6,133 nucleotides of DNA from Anaerolineales bacterium. GTDB lineage: Bacteria; Chloroflexota; Anaerolineae; Anaerolineales; UBA4823. Below are positions 1 through 6,133 of this stretch, in pieces. The notes beneath the pieces are model-generated. The model was not told the DNA's origin, ran no database searches, and saw only the letters and a list, made by a program, of their open reading frames with translations. Position numbers and translations under genes: made by a program. The stretch lies in assembly GCA_028687395.1 (NCBI GenBank), contig JAQUAE010000126.1, forward strand, positions 1-6,133, read 5' to 3'. Within the stretch, counting starts at the first letter, position 1. Every line of letters begins with the position of its first letter.

Positions 1-1523
1 TGATCTGGGACGTCCCCTCCGAATTTCCTCCCTCGGGCAACCCCGCCGACACGCGCCCGCCCTATAAGCCGGTCAATTACGACGAGCGCTTTCACGGGCC
101 GGTAACCGTGCGCACCGCGCTGGCCAATTCTTACAACGTTCCGGCCGTCAAGGCGCTCAACTTCGTAGGTATCTACGACGACCCAGTGACGCCGGCGGCT
201 GAAGGGGTTATTGCGGTGGCTAAGCGCCTGGGCATTAGCACCCTGACGCGGGATGATTATGGCCTCTCCTTGACCCTGGGCGGCGGTGAGGTCACCTTGC
301 TGGAATTATCCGCCGCTTATGCCGCCTTCGCCGCAGATGGGCGCCGGGTGACTCCCCACGCCATCACTCGCATCCTGGACTATCAGGGCAACCTGGTGTA
401 CGAATACCAACCACCCGCCGCCGAGCAGGTCATCCGCCCCGAACACGCGTACCTGATTACCTCGATCCTTTCCGACAACCAGGCGCGCTCGCCCGCCTTC
501 GGCCCCGATTCCGTGCTCAACCTGCCCTTTCCGGCGGCCGCTAAGACCGGGACGACGAATGACTTCCGGGATAACTGGACGATCGGTTATACCCCGGACC
601 TGGTTACTGGCGTGTGGGTGGGCAACGCTGATTACACCCCCATGCGTGGGGTGAGCGGCATGACCGGCGCGGCGCCCATCTGGGCGGAGTTCATGCAGAC
701 TGCTGCGCCGCGCCTCAGCAGCGGAGCGACTGCCTTTGCTCGTCCTGCGGGGATTCAAGAACGAGTAATCTGCGCCATCTCCGGCGCTGAACCCTCCGAA
801 TGGTGTCCCAAGCAGCGCAGTGAGCTGTTCGCCTACGACCAACCACCGCTGCCCAAGGAACGGGACCTATGGCAAAAGGTGCACATCGACACCTGGACCG
901 GATTGCTGGCTTCCTCGGGTTGCTCTGGGTTCAGTGAAGAGAAGTTCGTGCTCAACGTCACCGATCCCTTCGCGGTCAAGTGGATCAAGAAGGATGCCGA
1001 TGGGAAAGCTTGGGCGGAAAGCGTCGGCTTTCGCAAACCTATCCTGTTCACCCCCTCCCGTGAGTGCCGGGCGGACGATCCCCGTCCGAAGCTATCTATC
1101 AACTCACCTGGGGATGGGGCCACCATCTTCTCCAGTCCAGTGGATATCATCGGTCAGATATCAGCGACGAATGGCTTCGAGTCCTACCGGTTGGAATACG
1201 GCATCGGGGATGATCCCAAGGATTGGGAATTGCTCATGTCCAGCGAGAATCCGGTGCCGAATCCGGAAAAGTTCTTCGAATGGGATTTGAGCGAGGTTCC
1301 CAGCGGGGTGGTCACCCTGCGCCTGCGCATGCTGGGTAAGGACGATCGTTACGCCGACGTGAAGATTCACCTGAACATCCAGGCTCCTACCCCGACGCCG
1401 ACGCCTACCGAGACGCCGGTGCCCACACCCACCCTCACCAACACCCCCCTCCCCAGCGAGACGCCCACGCCTACGGCAACTGAAACGGAGACCCCAACGC
1501 CGACTGCCACCAGCAGTCCGTAA
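1..1523 (+). CDS. Class A penicillin-binding protein (PBP1A/1C-like), 3' part, 5'-truncated
   Basis: This is the C-terminal 506 residues of a bifunctional peptidoglycan synthase; the frame is open from base 3 to the TAA at 1521-1523. The GTG at 108 is not the real start, because family-like sequence (YKPVNYDERFHGPVTVR) reads in from upstream. Seen: the transpeptidase SxN motif as SYN at 129-137, the KTG motif at 543-551 followed by TTNDFRDNWTIGYTP, and GVWVGN shortly after. The glycosyltransferase domain, membrane anchor and SxxK serine motif must lie off the left edge. After the transpeptidase come a two-cysteine segment (CAISGAEPSEWCP, about 770-810) resembling the equivalent stretch of PBP1C proteins, a beta-rich domain (about 1092-1385) like the C-terminal domain of PBP1C, and a Pro-Thr tail. 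By family, it polymerises and cross-links peptidoglycan outside the membrane. It converges on glpC with a 23-nt gap. The class A PBP assignment is firm; 1A versus 1C is not. Confidence 0.93.
   Translation, partial: IWDVPSEFPPSGNPADTRPPYKPVNYDERFHGPVTVRTALANSYNVPAVKALNFVGIYDDPVTPAAEGVIAVAKRLGISTLTRDDYGLSLTLGGGEVTLLELSAAYAAFAADGRRVTPHAITRILDYQGNLVYEYQPPAAEQVIRPEHAYLITSILSDNQARSPAFGPDSVLNLPFPAAAKTGTTNDFRDNWTIGYTPDLVTGVWVGNADYTPMRGVSGMTGAAPIWAEFMQTAAPRLSSGATAFARPAGIQERVICAISGAEPSEWCPKQRSELFAYDQPPLPKERDLWQKVHIDTWTGLLASSGCSGFSEEKFVLNVTDPFAVKWIKKDADGKAWAESVGFRKPILFTPSRECRADDPRPKLSINSPGDGATIFSSPVDIIGQISATNGFESYRLEYGIGDDPKDWELLMSSENPVPNPEKFFEWDLSEVPSGVVTLRLRMLGKDDRYADVKIHLNIQAPTPTPTPTETPVPTPTLTNTPLPSETPTPTATETETPTPTATSSP
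1383..1520 (+). repeat. Pro-Thr-rich low-complexity C-terminal tail of the PBP
   Basis: These bases encode the last 46 residues of the penicillin-binding protein, almost entirely Pro and Thr with scattered Glu, Ala, Ser, Val, Leu and Asn (PTPTPTPTETPVPTPT and similar). At DNA level it is an irregular array of CCGACG/CCTACC/CCCACG-type codon pairs rather than an exact tandem repeat. No folded domain follows; the stop codon comes directly after the last SSP. Such tails are extracytoplasmic, extended and often O-glycosylated in other bacteria; glycosylation here is inference only. Confidence 0.85.
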
Positions 1524-1546
1524 ATCTATCCACGACGGTTTGTAAT

Positions 1547-2851
1547 TTAGCTTGCACTTTGCAGGGCGTTCAAGCACTCGCCAAGCGCACCTTCGGCGGG
1601 GAAGCCATACGACCAGGCGAGCAATTCCACCGGGTGCACCGCGGGCACCTGGGTGGCGTGCGTGATTTGCCAGCGGCATGTCTCGCTATCGCAAATTGCC
1701 ACAGGCGCGTGGGCGTCGCGCACGAAGTCGAAGAGCGGCGCGCCCACGTCCATGGCTATGTTGTATTTCTCCACCTTGTAGCCGTACGTCCCCGCAATTC
1801 CACAACATGTGGCGTGGCTCTCGCTTAGCTTTAGCTGCGGGATGAGGCCCAGCACCTCCAGCGCCAGTTGTCCCAGGCGGTGGGCGCGGTATTGGCAGGG
1901 TTGGTGGTACGGGAGTGAGAGCGGGATGGGCTTTAGGTCGAGCTTGAGGTTTCCGCGATAGAATATCTCCAGGATGAACTCGTTGAAGTCGAAAGTGTGT
2001 TCAGCTACCAGTCGGGTGTCTTCGTCGCTCATGTCCAGCAACTCGGGCGCCTCTTCCTTCAGGGTCAAGGTGCAGCTCGTCGAGGTGCCCACGATGGGGA
2101 TGCCCCGGCGGGCGTAGGGGGCGAGGGAGCGCGCGTTGCTGGTGTGGTAGCGGCGGGCGGCGGTAAACTCGCCGTTGGAGAGCAGGGGCAAGCCGCAGCA
2201 GTTCTGCGGGGGTACAATCACCTCGAAGCCGTTGGCTTCCAGGACGTTCACCGCAGCCCTCCCCACTCGGGGTTCGTAATACTGGGTCGAACAGCCGTGG
2301 AAATACACCACCTGGCGAGACGCGCCGGTCGGCCGGGGGTGGTGTTTGTACCAGGTGGTGAAGCGCTGGCTGGAAAAAGCCGGCAGCGGGGCGGCGCGGT
2401 GGATGTTGAGGGCTTTCTCGGTCGCCCAGCGCACCAGCCCGTTGGCGAGCACGAGGTTGGCCAGAGGGGCGACGGGCTGGCTGAGCTTGCCCACCAGCTC
2501 GCTTCGGGCGATCAGGTTGTTGCGCAGGCGATCGCGCCAGGCGACCTTGCCCTGGCGCACCATACCCGCCCGAGCGCGGGCGTTGATCTCGGCGATGCGC
2601 ACACCCGTAGGGCAGGCCATGTTGCACGCTCGACACCCGCTGCAGTAATCGACCGAGTGGTCCGGGGTGGGTTGGGCAGGCATGCGAAAGCGCCCAGCCT
2701 GCGGCCCTTCGTACTTAGGTCCGGGGAACAGGTCGGTGACGGCCGATACCGGGCAGACGGTCGTGCAGATGTTGCACTTGATGCACTGGTCGAGGCTGGC
2801 TTCGACCGGGCAGTGGCCAGGATGGGTGTGTGGGTGAGTGTCGATGGACAT
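1547..2851 (-). CDS. glpC: Anaerobic glycerol-3-phosphate dehydrogenase subunit C (iron-sulfur, quinone-linked)
   Basis: GlpC takes electrons from the GlpA/GlpB flavoproteins and delivers them to membrane menaquinone. Numbered from the ATG at 2851 (434 aa; E. coli GlpC is about 396), two [4Fe-4S] ferredoxin motifs are visible: CIKCNICTTVCP (C23, C26, C29, C33) and CSGCRACNMACP (C70, C73, C76, C80). Two CCG domains follow: HGC at C187 with NCCG at C218/C219 and TSC at C260, then QPC at C319 with TCCGIAGTYG at C349/C350 and CDSETC at C387/C392. No transmembrane helix is evident, as in the family. The N-terminus is His-rich (HPHTHPGH, residues 6-13). A GTG two codons upstream (2857) overlaps the preceding stop as GTGA and would give 436 aa. 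I prefer the ATG because its context matches the glpAB start. No good ribosome site is visible, so translation is probably coupled to glpAB. The stop is TAA at 1549-1547. Confidence 0.95.
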   Translation of the reverse strand: MSIDTHPHTHPGHCPVEASLDQCIKCNICTTVCPVSAVTDLFPGPKYEGPQAGRFRMPAQPTPDHSVDYCSGCRACNMACPTGVRIAEINARARAGMVRQGKVAWRDRLRNNLIARSELVGKLSQPVAPLANLVLANGLVRWATEKALNIHRAAPLPAFSSQRFTTWYKHHPRPTGASRQVVYFHGCSTQYYEPRVGRAAVNVLEANGFEVIVPPQNCCGLPLLSNGEFTAARRYHTSNARSLAPYARRGIPIVGTSTSCTLTLKEEAPELLDMSDEDTRLVAEHTFDFNEFILEIFYRGNLKLDLKPIPLSLPYHQPCQYRAHRLGQLALEVLGLIPQLKLSESHATCCGIAGTYGYKVEKYNIAMDVGAPLFDFVRDAHAPVAICDSETCRWQITHATQVPAVHPVELLAWSYGFPAEGALGECLNALQSAS

Positions 2852-2853
2852 GG

Positions 2854-5800
2854 TCACTGGATGGCTTGCTGAACTGCCTGGTAAGCGCTGGCCAGTGCAA
2901 CGCCTTCCAGGGAGCGCTCGAGCAGGACGTCGCAGTCAGCCAGCAAGGCGCCGGCGATGGTCAGGTTGTCGAGGATGGGTGCGCCCGCCTGGTCAATGGG
3001 TTGCATGTGTGGATTGACGCGGATGCCTGCCTGGAAGATCGAGTGGCCGCGCGGGGACAGGTATGTCCGCTCGAACCACTGGTCAGGACTGGCTGGAGAG
3101 CTGAGCGGTAAGTCAAATATGGCTTCGACCAGCGTTTGGTCGTAACGAGCCAGGATTCCGCCTCCGAGGATGCCGCCGCTGGCCAGGAGGTAATGGCGGG
3201 CGCGGTGCGGGCGCTGCCTGGCAGCCGCCTCGCTCCACACGCCGCGGCAGCTTCCGTTCTCGACCTGCGCCGAGAGCACCAGCATCCCTTCATAGACCTT
3301 GCCTTGCAGGGCAGTGATGGCTTTGACCAGCATTCTTTGCAGGCGTATACCTGGGATGGAGGGCGGCAGGCTGGGAATCTCGAACACGGGTGAGCCGAGC
3401 TCACCTTCCAGGTGAGCTTGCACTTCGGGGGCGTGATCCAAGCCCAAAACAGCCGGGAAGCCGATACGCTTAACCGCGTGCAAATCTTCCGGCTTGATCT
3501 GCGCCTTCAAGCTGGCAATCACCTCGGCGCGAAACTCTTGGGTATCGAAGCGCTCCGCCAGTAGCCGCGCGGTGAGCGAGGCTTGTGCTTCCAGGCTTTT
3601 CACCTTCAGGTCCAGGGGGCGGGCAGGGATGTTCTGGGCGTGCAGGTTGGCAGCCACGTACTCGGGGAAGAGGTCGATGAAGCCATTGATGCCCACGATG
3701 AGCATGGGCTGGCGTTCACGCACCTCGCCGTGCAGCATGCTTTGCGGCGCCAGGCAGGTGGGGCGATACGTGCCCAGGCCGGTCGGCAGCCACCAGTTCT
3801 TGTCCAACGAACCCAGCAAGGGGTAACCCATCTGGCGCGAGAGCGTCACCAGCGCGCTCAGGATTTCTTCCAGCCTGGCCAGGCCCACCAACGCGTAGGG
3901 GTGTTCGGGGTGCTCCCTGACCAGTTTCTCCAGCGCCTGGCGCGGCGATTCGACCGGGTGGTTTTCTCCGCCAGTGGTGTAGCCGATGACGTCGATGCAG
4001 CCGGCGTGCCAGTGCGTAGCTCCCCAGCCTTTGCTCAGCAGGGTAACGTTTTTCCCTCGGCTGGCGGCCAGCCAGGCGCTGGTTAACCCCGCCAACCCGG
4101 CTCCGATGACCAGCAGATCGCTTTCGGGCAGGTGTTCGGGAATGGATTTTTCGAGCTGTGCACCACCGGATGCGCTGCTTGTAGCGGGCTGCGCGGGTTC
4201 GAGGGTTTGGGCCGGCTCGGCGTAGGGCTCGGCTTTCAGGCGTGAAAATTCCGGTCCGGGCAGGTGGTCGGCGTTGAGCAGGCTGCGATAGATCAGCTCG
4301 TCAAGCCGCTCCTGGCGCAACTGCTGACCCCACAGGATGGGGAGCAAGCCCTTCCAGCGTTCTTGCAAGAAGTCCCGCAATGCCACGTTCGTATCTTCTA
4401 CCGGCAAAGGGTGTTGCGTGTGTAAGAGTCCTGCGGCGCGCAATGTGCAGAAGCCGCCCTGACAGGGACCTTTACCCAGGCGCACGTCGCGGCGGATGTC
4501 GTCGAGGGTTTTAGCCTCACCCTGGGTAATGGCCGCCAGGACGTCTTCGCAGGTGGCGAGTTCGCATTCACACACCAGGCGGCGAAAGGCGCGGTTTTCT
4601 TCGATGCGCTTCAAGCGGGCGCCGAGGGTGTGGTAGCCATGTTTTCCGGTTTCGAGAAGCGCTTCGAGGTGGGTGCGGCAGGGACGTTCGACGCCCAGCT
4701 TGCGGCACACCAGGTCGGCGGTGGCTTCGGCCATCTTGCGATAGGTGGTCCACTTACCGCTCGTGATGGTGACCACGCCGGCGATGCCATCACGCACTTC
4801 GTGATCGAGCAGGGCGAATGCACGGGTAACGTCGCGGTTTCCCCTCACAGCGCTATCCTGGTAGAGCGGTCGCACTCCGGCCCAGGCGCGCAGCATGCGC
4901 ATTTCCTTGAACCCGGGCACCAGCTTCTCGCCCTCCTCGAGCAGCAGGCGCACCTCCCAGGGTTCGATGCTGAAATGTCCCGCATCTTCCACACGGATGT
5001 CCGTGGTGCCGATGACTGCCACCGTATGGGCCGGCACCAGGATATCCCCATCCGAGGGCAGCTTACAGCGGTTGATGACGGTGTTGACGATGCGCTGGTT
5101 GGCAGCCAGCATCGTGCCCTTGCCGGCGATGATTTGCACTGGAAGGTTGGCGGTGGCTGCGATCCTGCCCGACCAGGCCCCTGCGGCGATGACCACCAGA
5201 TCGGCGTCGATCTGCACTTCTTCGTCCTTGATTACGTCCTGGCAGCGCGCCCCGGTCACTGTGTGATTCTCCAGGAACAGCTCGAGCACCTGGTGGTAAT
5301 TCAGGATGGTCGCGCCGTGTTCTCTTGCGGAGAGTATATTGGTCTCGGTGGCCAGGAACGAATCGGCGGAAGCGTCCGGGAGGCGGAAGCAGCGTGAGAT
5401 GCGTGGGTTGAGCAGGGGTTCGCTGCGCAGCATCTCGGCGACGGAGATTTCCTCCACCGGGATGGTTGCCTGCTGGCAGCCTGCCAGGAAGCGCTGCGCA
5501 TAGTCAGGATCGTCCCAGGGAGTGACGACGAAGAATCCCCCGGTATCTTCGAGGCAATGGGGCATGATGCGCCGTAGAATCCGGTTTTCCTCGATGCACT
5601 CCCGGGCAGCCAGGGGGTCCTTGGCGGCGTAGCGCCCTCCGCTGTGCAGCAAACCGTGGAACCGGCCGGTCGTCCCGTGGGAAAAATCGCGCCTCTCGAC
5701 CAGGGTGGTCTTGAAGCCGCGCATCGCCAGGTCGCGAGCCACGCCGCTTCCGGTGGCGCCTCCGCCGATGACCAGCACCTCAGTAACCAGCCTGCGTGAG

Positions 5801-5856
5801 GCTTGCGCGGTTCGGCTGCGAGGCTGGGGAGGGCGGGTGGGTAAGTCGATTGACAT
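2854..5856 (-). CDS. glpAB: GlpA-GlpB fusion: anaerobic glycerol-3-phosphate dehydrogenase flavoprotein subunits in one chain
   Basis: A 1000-residue protein matching two normally separate subunits in series. Residues 1 to about 534 are GlpA, which oxidises sn-glycerol-3-phosphate to dihydroxyacetone phosphate. It shows an FAD Rossmann motif (VIGGGATGSG, 29-38), the acidic residue E54 in LVERRDFSHGTTGR, HSGGRYAAKDPLAARECIEEN (71-91), the C-terminal FAD motif SGKWTTYRKMAE (366-377), and a BFD-type [2Fe-2S] cysteine set C429-x-C431 and C465-x4-C470. Residues 535-578 are an Ala/Pro/Ser-rich linker. Residues 579-1000 are GlpB (422 aa; E. coli GlpB about 419), with a second Rossmann motif (DLLVIGAGLAG, 580-590), GIRLQRML (836-843), LASGGILGGG (891-900) and a GlpB-like end (IAGALLADCDVLLERSLEGVALASAY). 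As in E. coli GlpB, no acid follows the second beta strand (TLLSKG). The start is well bounded: an in-frame TGA lies at 5883-5881 and no other start codon lies between. It is first in the operon, with glpC next. Electron transfer partner: GlpC. Confidence 0.94.
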   Translation of the reverse strand: MSIDLPTRPPQPRSRTAQASRRLVTEVLVIGGGATGSGVARDLAMRGFKTTLVERRDFSHGTTGRFHGLLHSGGRYAAKDPLAARECIEENRILRRIMPHCLEDTGGFFVVTPWDDPDYAQRFLAGCQQATIPVEEISVAEMLRSEPLLNPRISRCFRLPDASADSFLATETNILSAREHGATILNYHQVLELFLENHTVTGARCQDVIKDEEVQIDADLVVIAAGAWSGRIAATANLPVQIIAGKGTMLAANQRIVNTVINRCKLPSDGDILVPAHTVAVIGTTDIRVEDAGHFSIEPWEVRLLLEEGEKLVPGFKEMRMLRAWAGVRPLYQDSAVRGNRDVTRAFALLDHEVRDGIAGVVTITSGKWTTYRKMAEATADLVCRKLGVERPCRTHLEALLETGKHGYHTLGARLKRIEENRAFRRLVCECELATCEDVLAAITQGEAKTLDDIRRDVRLGKGPCQGGFCTLRAAGLLHTQHPLPVEDTNVALRDFLQERWKGLLPILWGQQLRQERLDELIYRSLLNADHLPGPEFSRLKAEPYAEPAQTLEPAQPATSSASGGAQLEKSIPEHLPESDLLVIGAGLAGLTSAWLAASRGKNVTLLSKGWGATHWHAGCIDVIGYTTGGENHPVESPRQALEKLVREHPEHPYALVGLARLEEILSALVTLSRQMGYPLLGSLDKNWWLPTGLGTYRPTCLAPQSMLHGEVRERQPMLIVGINGFIDLFPEYVAANLHAQNIPARPLDLKVKSLEAQASLTARLLAERFDTQEFRAEVIASLKAQIKPEDLHAVKRIGFPAVLGLDHAPEVQAHLEGELGSPVFEIPSLPPSIPGIRLQRMLVKAITALQGKVYEGMLVLSAQVENGSCRGVWSEAAARQRPHRARHYLLASGGILGGGILARYDQTLVEAIFDLPLSSPASPDQWFERTYLSPRGHSIFQAGIRVNPHMQPIDQAGAPILDNLTIAGALLADCDVLLERSLEGVALASAYQAVQQAIQ
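4123..4254 (-). other. Interdomain linker at the GlpA/GlpB junction
   Basis: This stretch encodes residues 535-578 of the fusion, rich in Ala, Pro, Glu, Ser and Gln (EPAQTLEPAQPATSSASGG), between the last GlpA-like helix (LDELIYRSLLNADHL) and the GlpB Rossmann strand. It contains no stop and no in-frame ATG, GTG or TTG, so GlpB cannot plausibly be started separately here. The first methionine in the GlpB part is residue 676, well past its nucleotide-binding motif. The composition is that of a flexible tether rather than a decayed gene boundary. Confidence 0.8.
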
Positions 5857-5864
5857 GGTATCAG

Positions 5865-5870
5865 CCTTTA
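5865..5870 (-). promoter_or_regulatory. Probable ribosome binding site of glpAB
   Basis: Reading the minus strand, TAAAGG lies 8 nt before the ATG at 5856. It is a moderate Shine-Dalgarno match at normal spacing and agrees with the ATG being the true start. No comparable purine-rich site precedes glpC. Confidence 0.5.
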
Positions 5871-6063
5871 GCGACCGTGTTCATCTTCCTGCTATCTGGA
5901 GGGTCATGGGGTGCGCACACACTGCTGTAAGCGATGGCTGGCAGGGCGATAATCGTAAGGCTATCTTACCTTAATTGCGCTCATGCGGACGAGTTTGTGC
6001 GGCGGCTTTCTTTCCTCATATTGACCTGAAGTTTATCCTTATTTGGTTCTCATATCGTGGGGC

Positions 6064-6069
6064 TATAAT
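6064..6069 (+). promoter_or_regulatory. TATAAT -10 box of the rightward gene, implying a leaderless or near-leaderless mRNA
   Basis: A perfect TATAAT ends 10 bases before an ATG (6080) and 12 before a GTG (6082). Transcription starting 6-8 bases downstream of the box would leave a leader of only about 2-6 bases, with no room for a Shine-Dalgarno site. No good TTGACA lies 15-18 bases upstream (TTGGTT at 6043-6048 is the nearest); the TTGACC at 6021 is too far. The perfect hexamer and the nearby start codons are seen; promoter activity is inferred. Confidence 0.5.
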
Positions 6070-6081
6070 TACACCCGCCAT

Positions 6082-6133
6082 GTGGACGCCAACTGGTTTC
6101 AAACCCTCGATTTTGGCGCCTGGCCGCCTCCCC
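6082..6133 (+). CDS. 5' end of an unidentified rightward gene, cut by the window edge
   Basis: Directly after the TATAAT box, two overlapping start codons open frames that run to the window edge. GTG at 6082 gives (M)DANWFQTLDFGAWPPP; ATG at 6080 gives MWTPTGFKPSILAPGRLP. I prefer the GTG frame because its translation looks more like a natural protein start, but third-position GC is similar in both and ATG is the more usual leaderless start. Too few residues are visible to name a family. It is transcribed divergently from glpAB. Confidence 0.38.
   Translation, partial: MDANWFQTLDFGAWPPP

Larger units (their letters stand above)
5857..6079. other. Divergent intergenic region between glpAB and the rightward gene
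   Basis: About 220 bases, more AT-rich than the flanking genes, separate the leftward glpAB start from the rightward start near 6080. Seen here: the glpAB ribosome site, a 7-codon mini-ORF just before glpAB, an 8-bp perfect palindrome GTGCGCAC (5911-5918), an inverted repeat GTAAG-n5-CTTAC (5955-5969), and a TATAAT box on the + strand (6064-6069). A possible minus-strand -10 (TAAGAT, 5968-5963) sits inside the inverted repeat but has no recognisable -35. No RNA gene or terminator was found. Confidence 0.6.

Noticed and set aside
108..110. GTG as a start codon of the PBP gene
   Set aside because: Typical class A PBP sequence continues upstream in frame to the window edge, and a protein starting here would lack the catalytic SxxK motif and the glycosyltransferase domain.
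306..842. 178-codon minus-strand frame opposite the PBP
   Set aside because: Antisense to conserved transpeptidase motifs, including KTG; compositionally a GC shadow.
1565..1582. Small hairpin GGCG-n10-CGCC near the glpC 3' end as a terminator
   Set aside because: Four-base arms, a 10-base loop, inside the coding sequence and without a T-run.
1161..1679. 172-codon minus-strand frame spanning the PBP 3' end and the glpC end
   Set aside because: It overlaps two real genes in other frames, and its Arg/Gly-rich part is the reverse complement of the Pro-Thr repeat.
1997..2872. 291-codon open frame on the + strand opposite glpC
   Set aside because: It lies antisense to a clear GlpC with all its cysteine motifs intact. 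Long antisense frames are expected in high-GC3 DNA, and its translation is low-complexity Gly/Ala/Val/His/Arg without a recognisable motif.
4630..5397. 255-codon open frame on the + strand opposite the GlpA half
   Set aside because: Shadow of the glpAB coding strand; no family motif in its translation and no promoter or ribosome site in front.
5947..5955. CGATAATCG as an operator
   Set aside because: Only 4-base arms around a single centre base; too short to stand apart from chance.
6021..6026. TTGACC as the -35 partner of the TATAAT box
   Set aside because: The spacing to TATAAT at 6064 is 37 bases, far outside the usual 15-19, and no other -10 lies at the right distance.

Overview
The window reads as GC-rich bacterial chromosome, most plausibly from a Chloroflexota (Anaerolineae-like) bacterium. 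The lineage is an inference. It rests on the high GC at third codon positions, a class A penicillin-binding protein ending in a long Pro-Thr tail (a style I associate with Anaerolineae surface proteins), and a TATAAT box placed almost directly on a start codon. No rRNA, tRNA, CRISPR array, insertion sequence or phage gene is visible.

Layout: (1) Positions 1-1523, + strand, hold the 3' part of a class A penicillin-binding protein. The transpeptidase SxN and KTG motifs, a C-terminal beta-type domain and the Pro-Thr tail are present; the glycosyltransferase domain and the SxxK serine motif lie off the left edge. (2) A 23-nt convergent gap. (3) Positions 1547-5856, - strand, hold a two-gene operon for anaerobic glycerol-3-phosphate dehydrogenase. 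The upstream gene is a 1000-residue natural fusion of GlpA and GlpB joined by an Ala/Pro/Ser-rich linker. The downstream gene is glpC, which begins within a few bases of the fusion's stop. (4) Positions 5857-6079 are a divergent intergenic region with a likely promoter for a rightward gene and weak operator-like palindromes. (5) From about 6080, + strand, the first codons of an unidentified gene run off the right edge.

How they work together: by family knowledge, GlpA oxidises sn-glycerol-3-phosphate to dihydroxyacetone phosphate with FAD, GlpB is a second flavoprotein subunit, and the iron-sulfur protein GlpC passes the electrons to membrane menaquinone. Here the first two subunits are one polypeptide and the third is translated right behind it, so the whole electron path is encoded by two tightly coupled genes. 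The penicillin-binding protein is an unrelated cell-wall gene that converges on the operon.

The most notable item is the GlpA-GlpB fusion. The glycerol-3-phosphate dehydrogenase itself is a known system, and I see no wholly undescribed system in the window.
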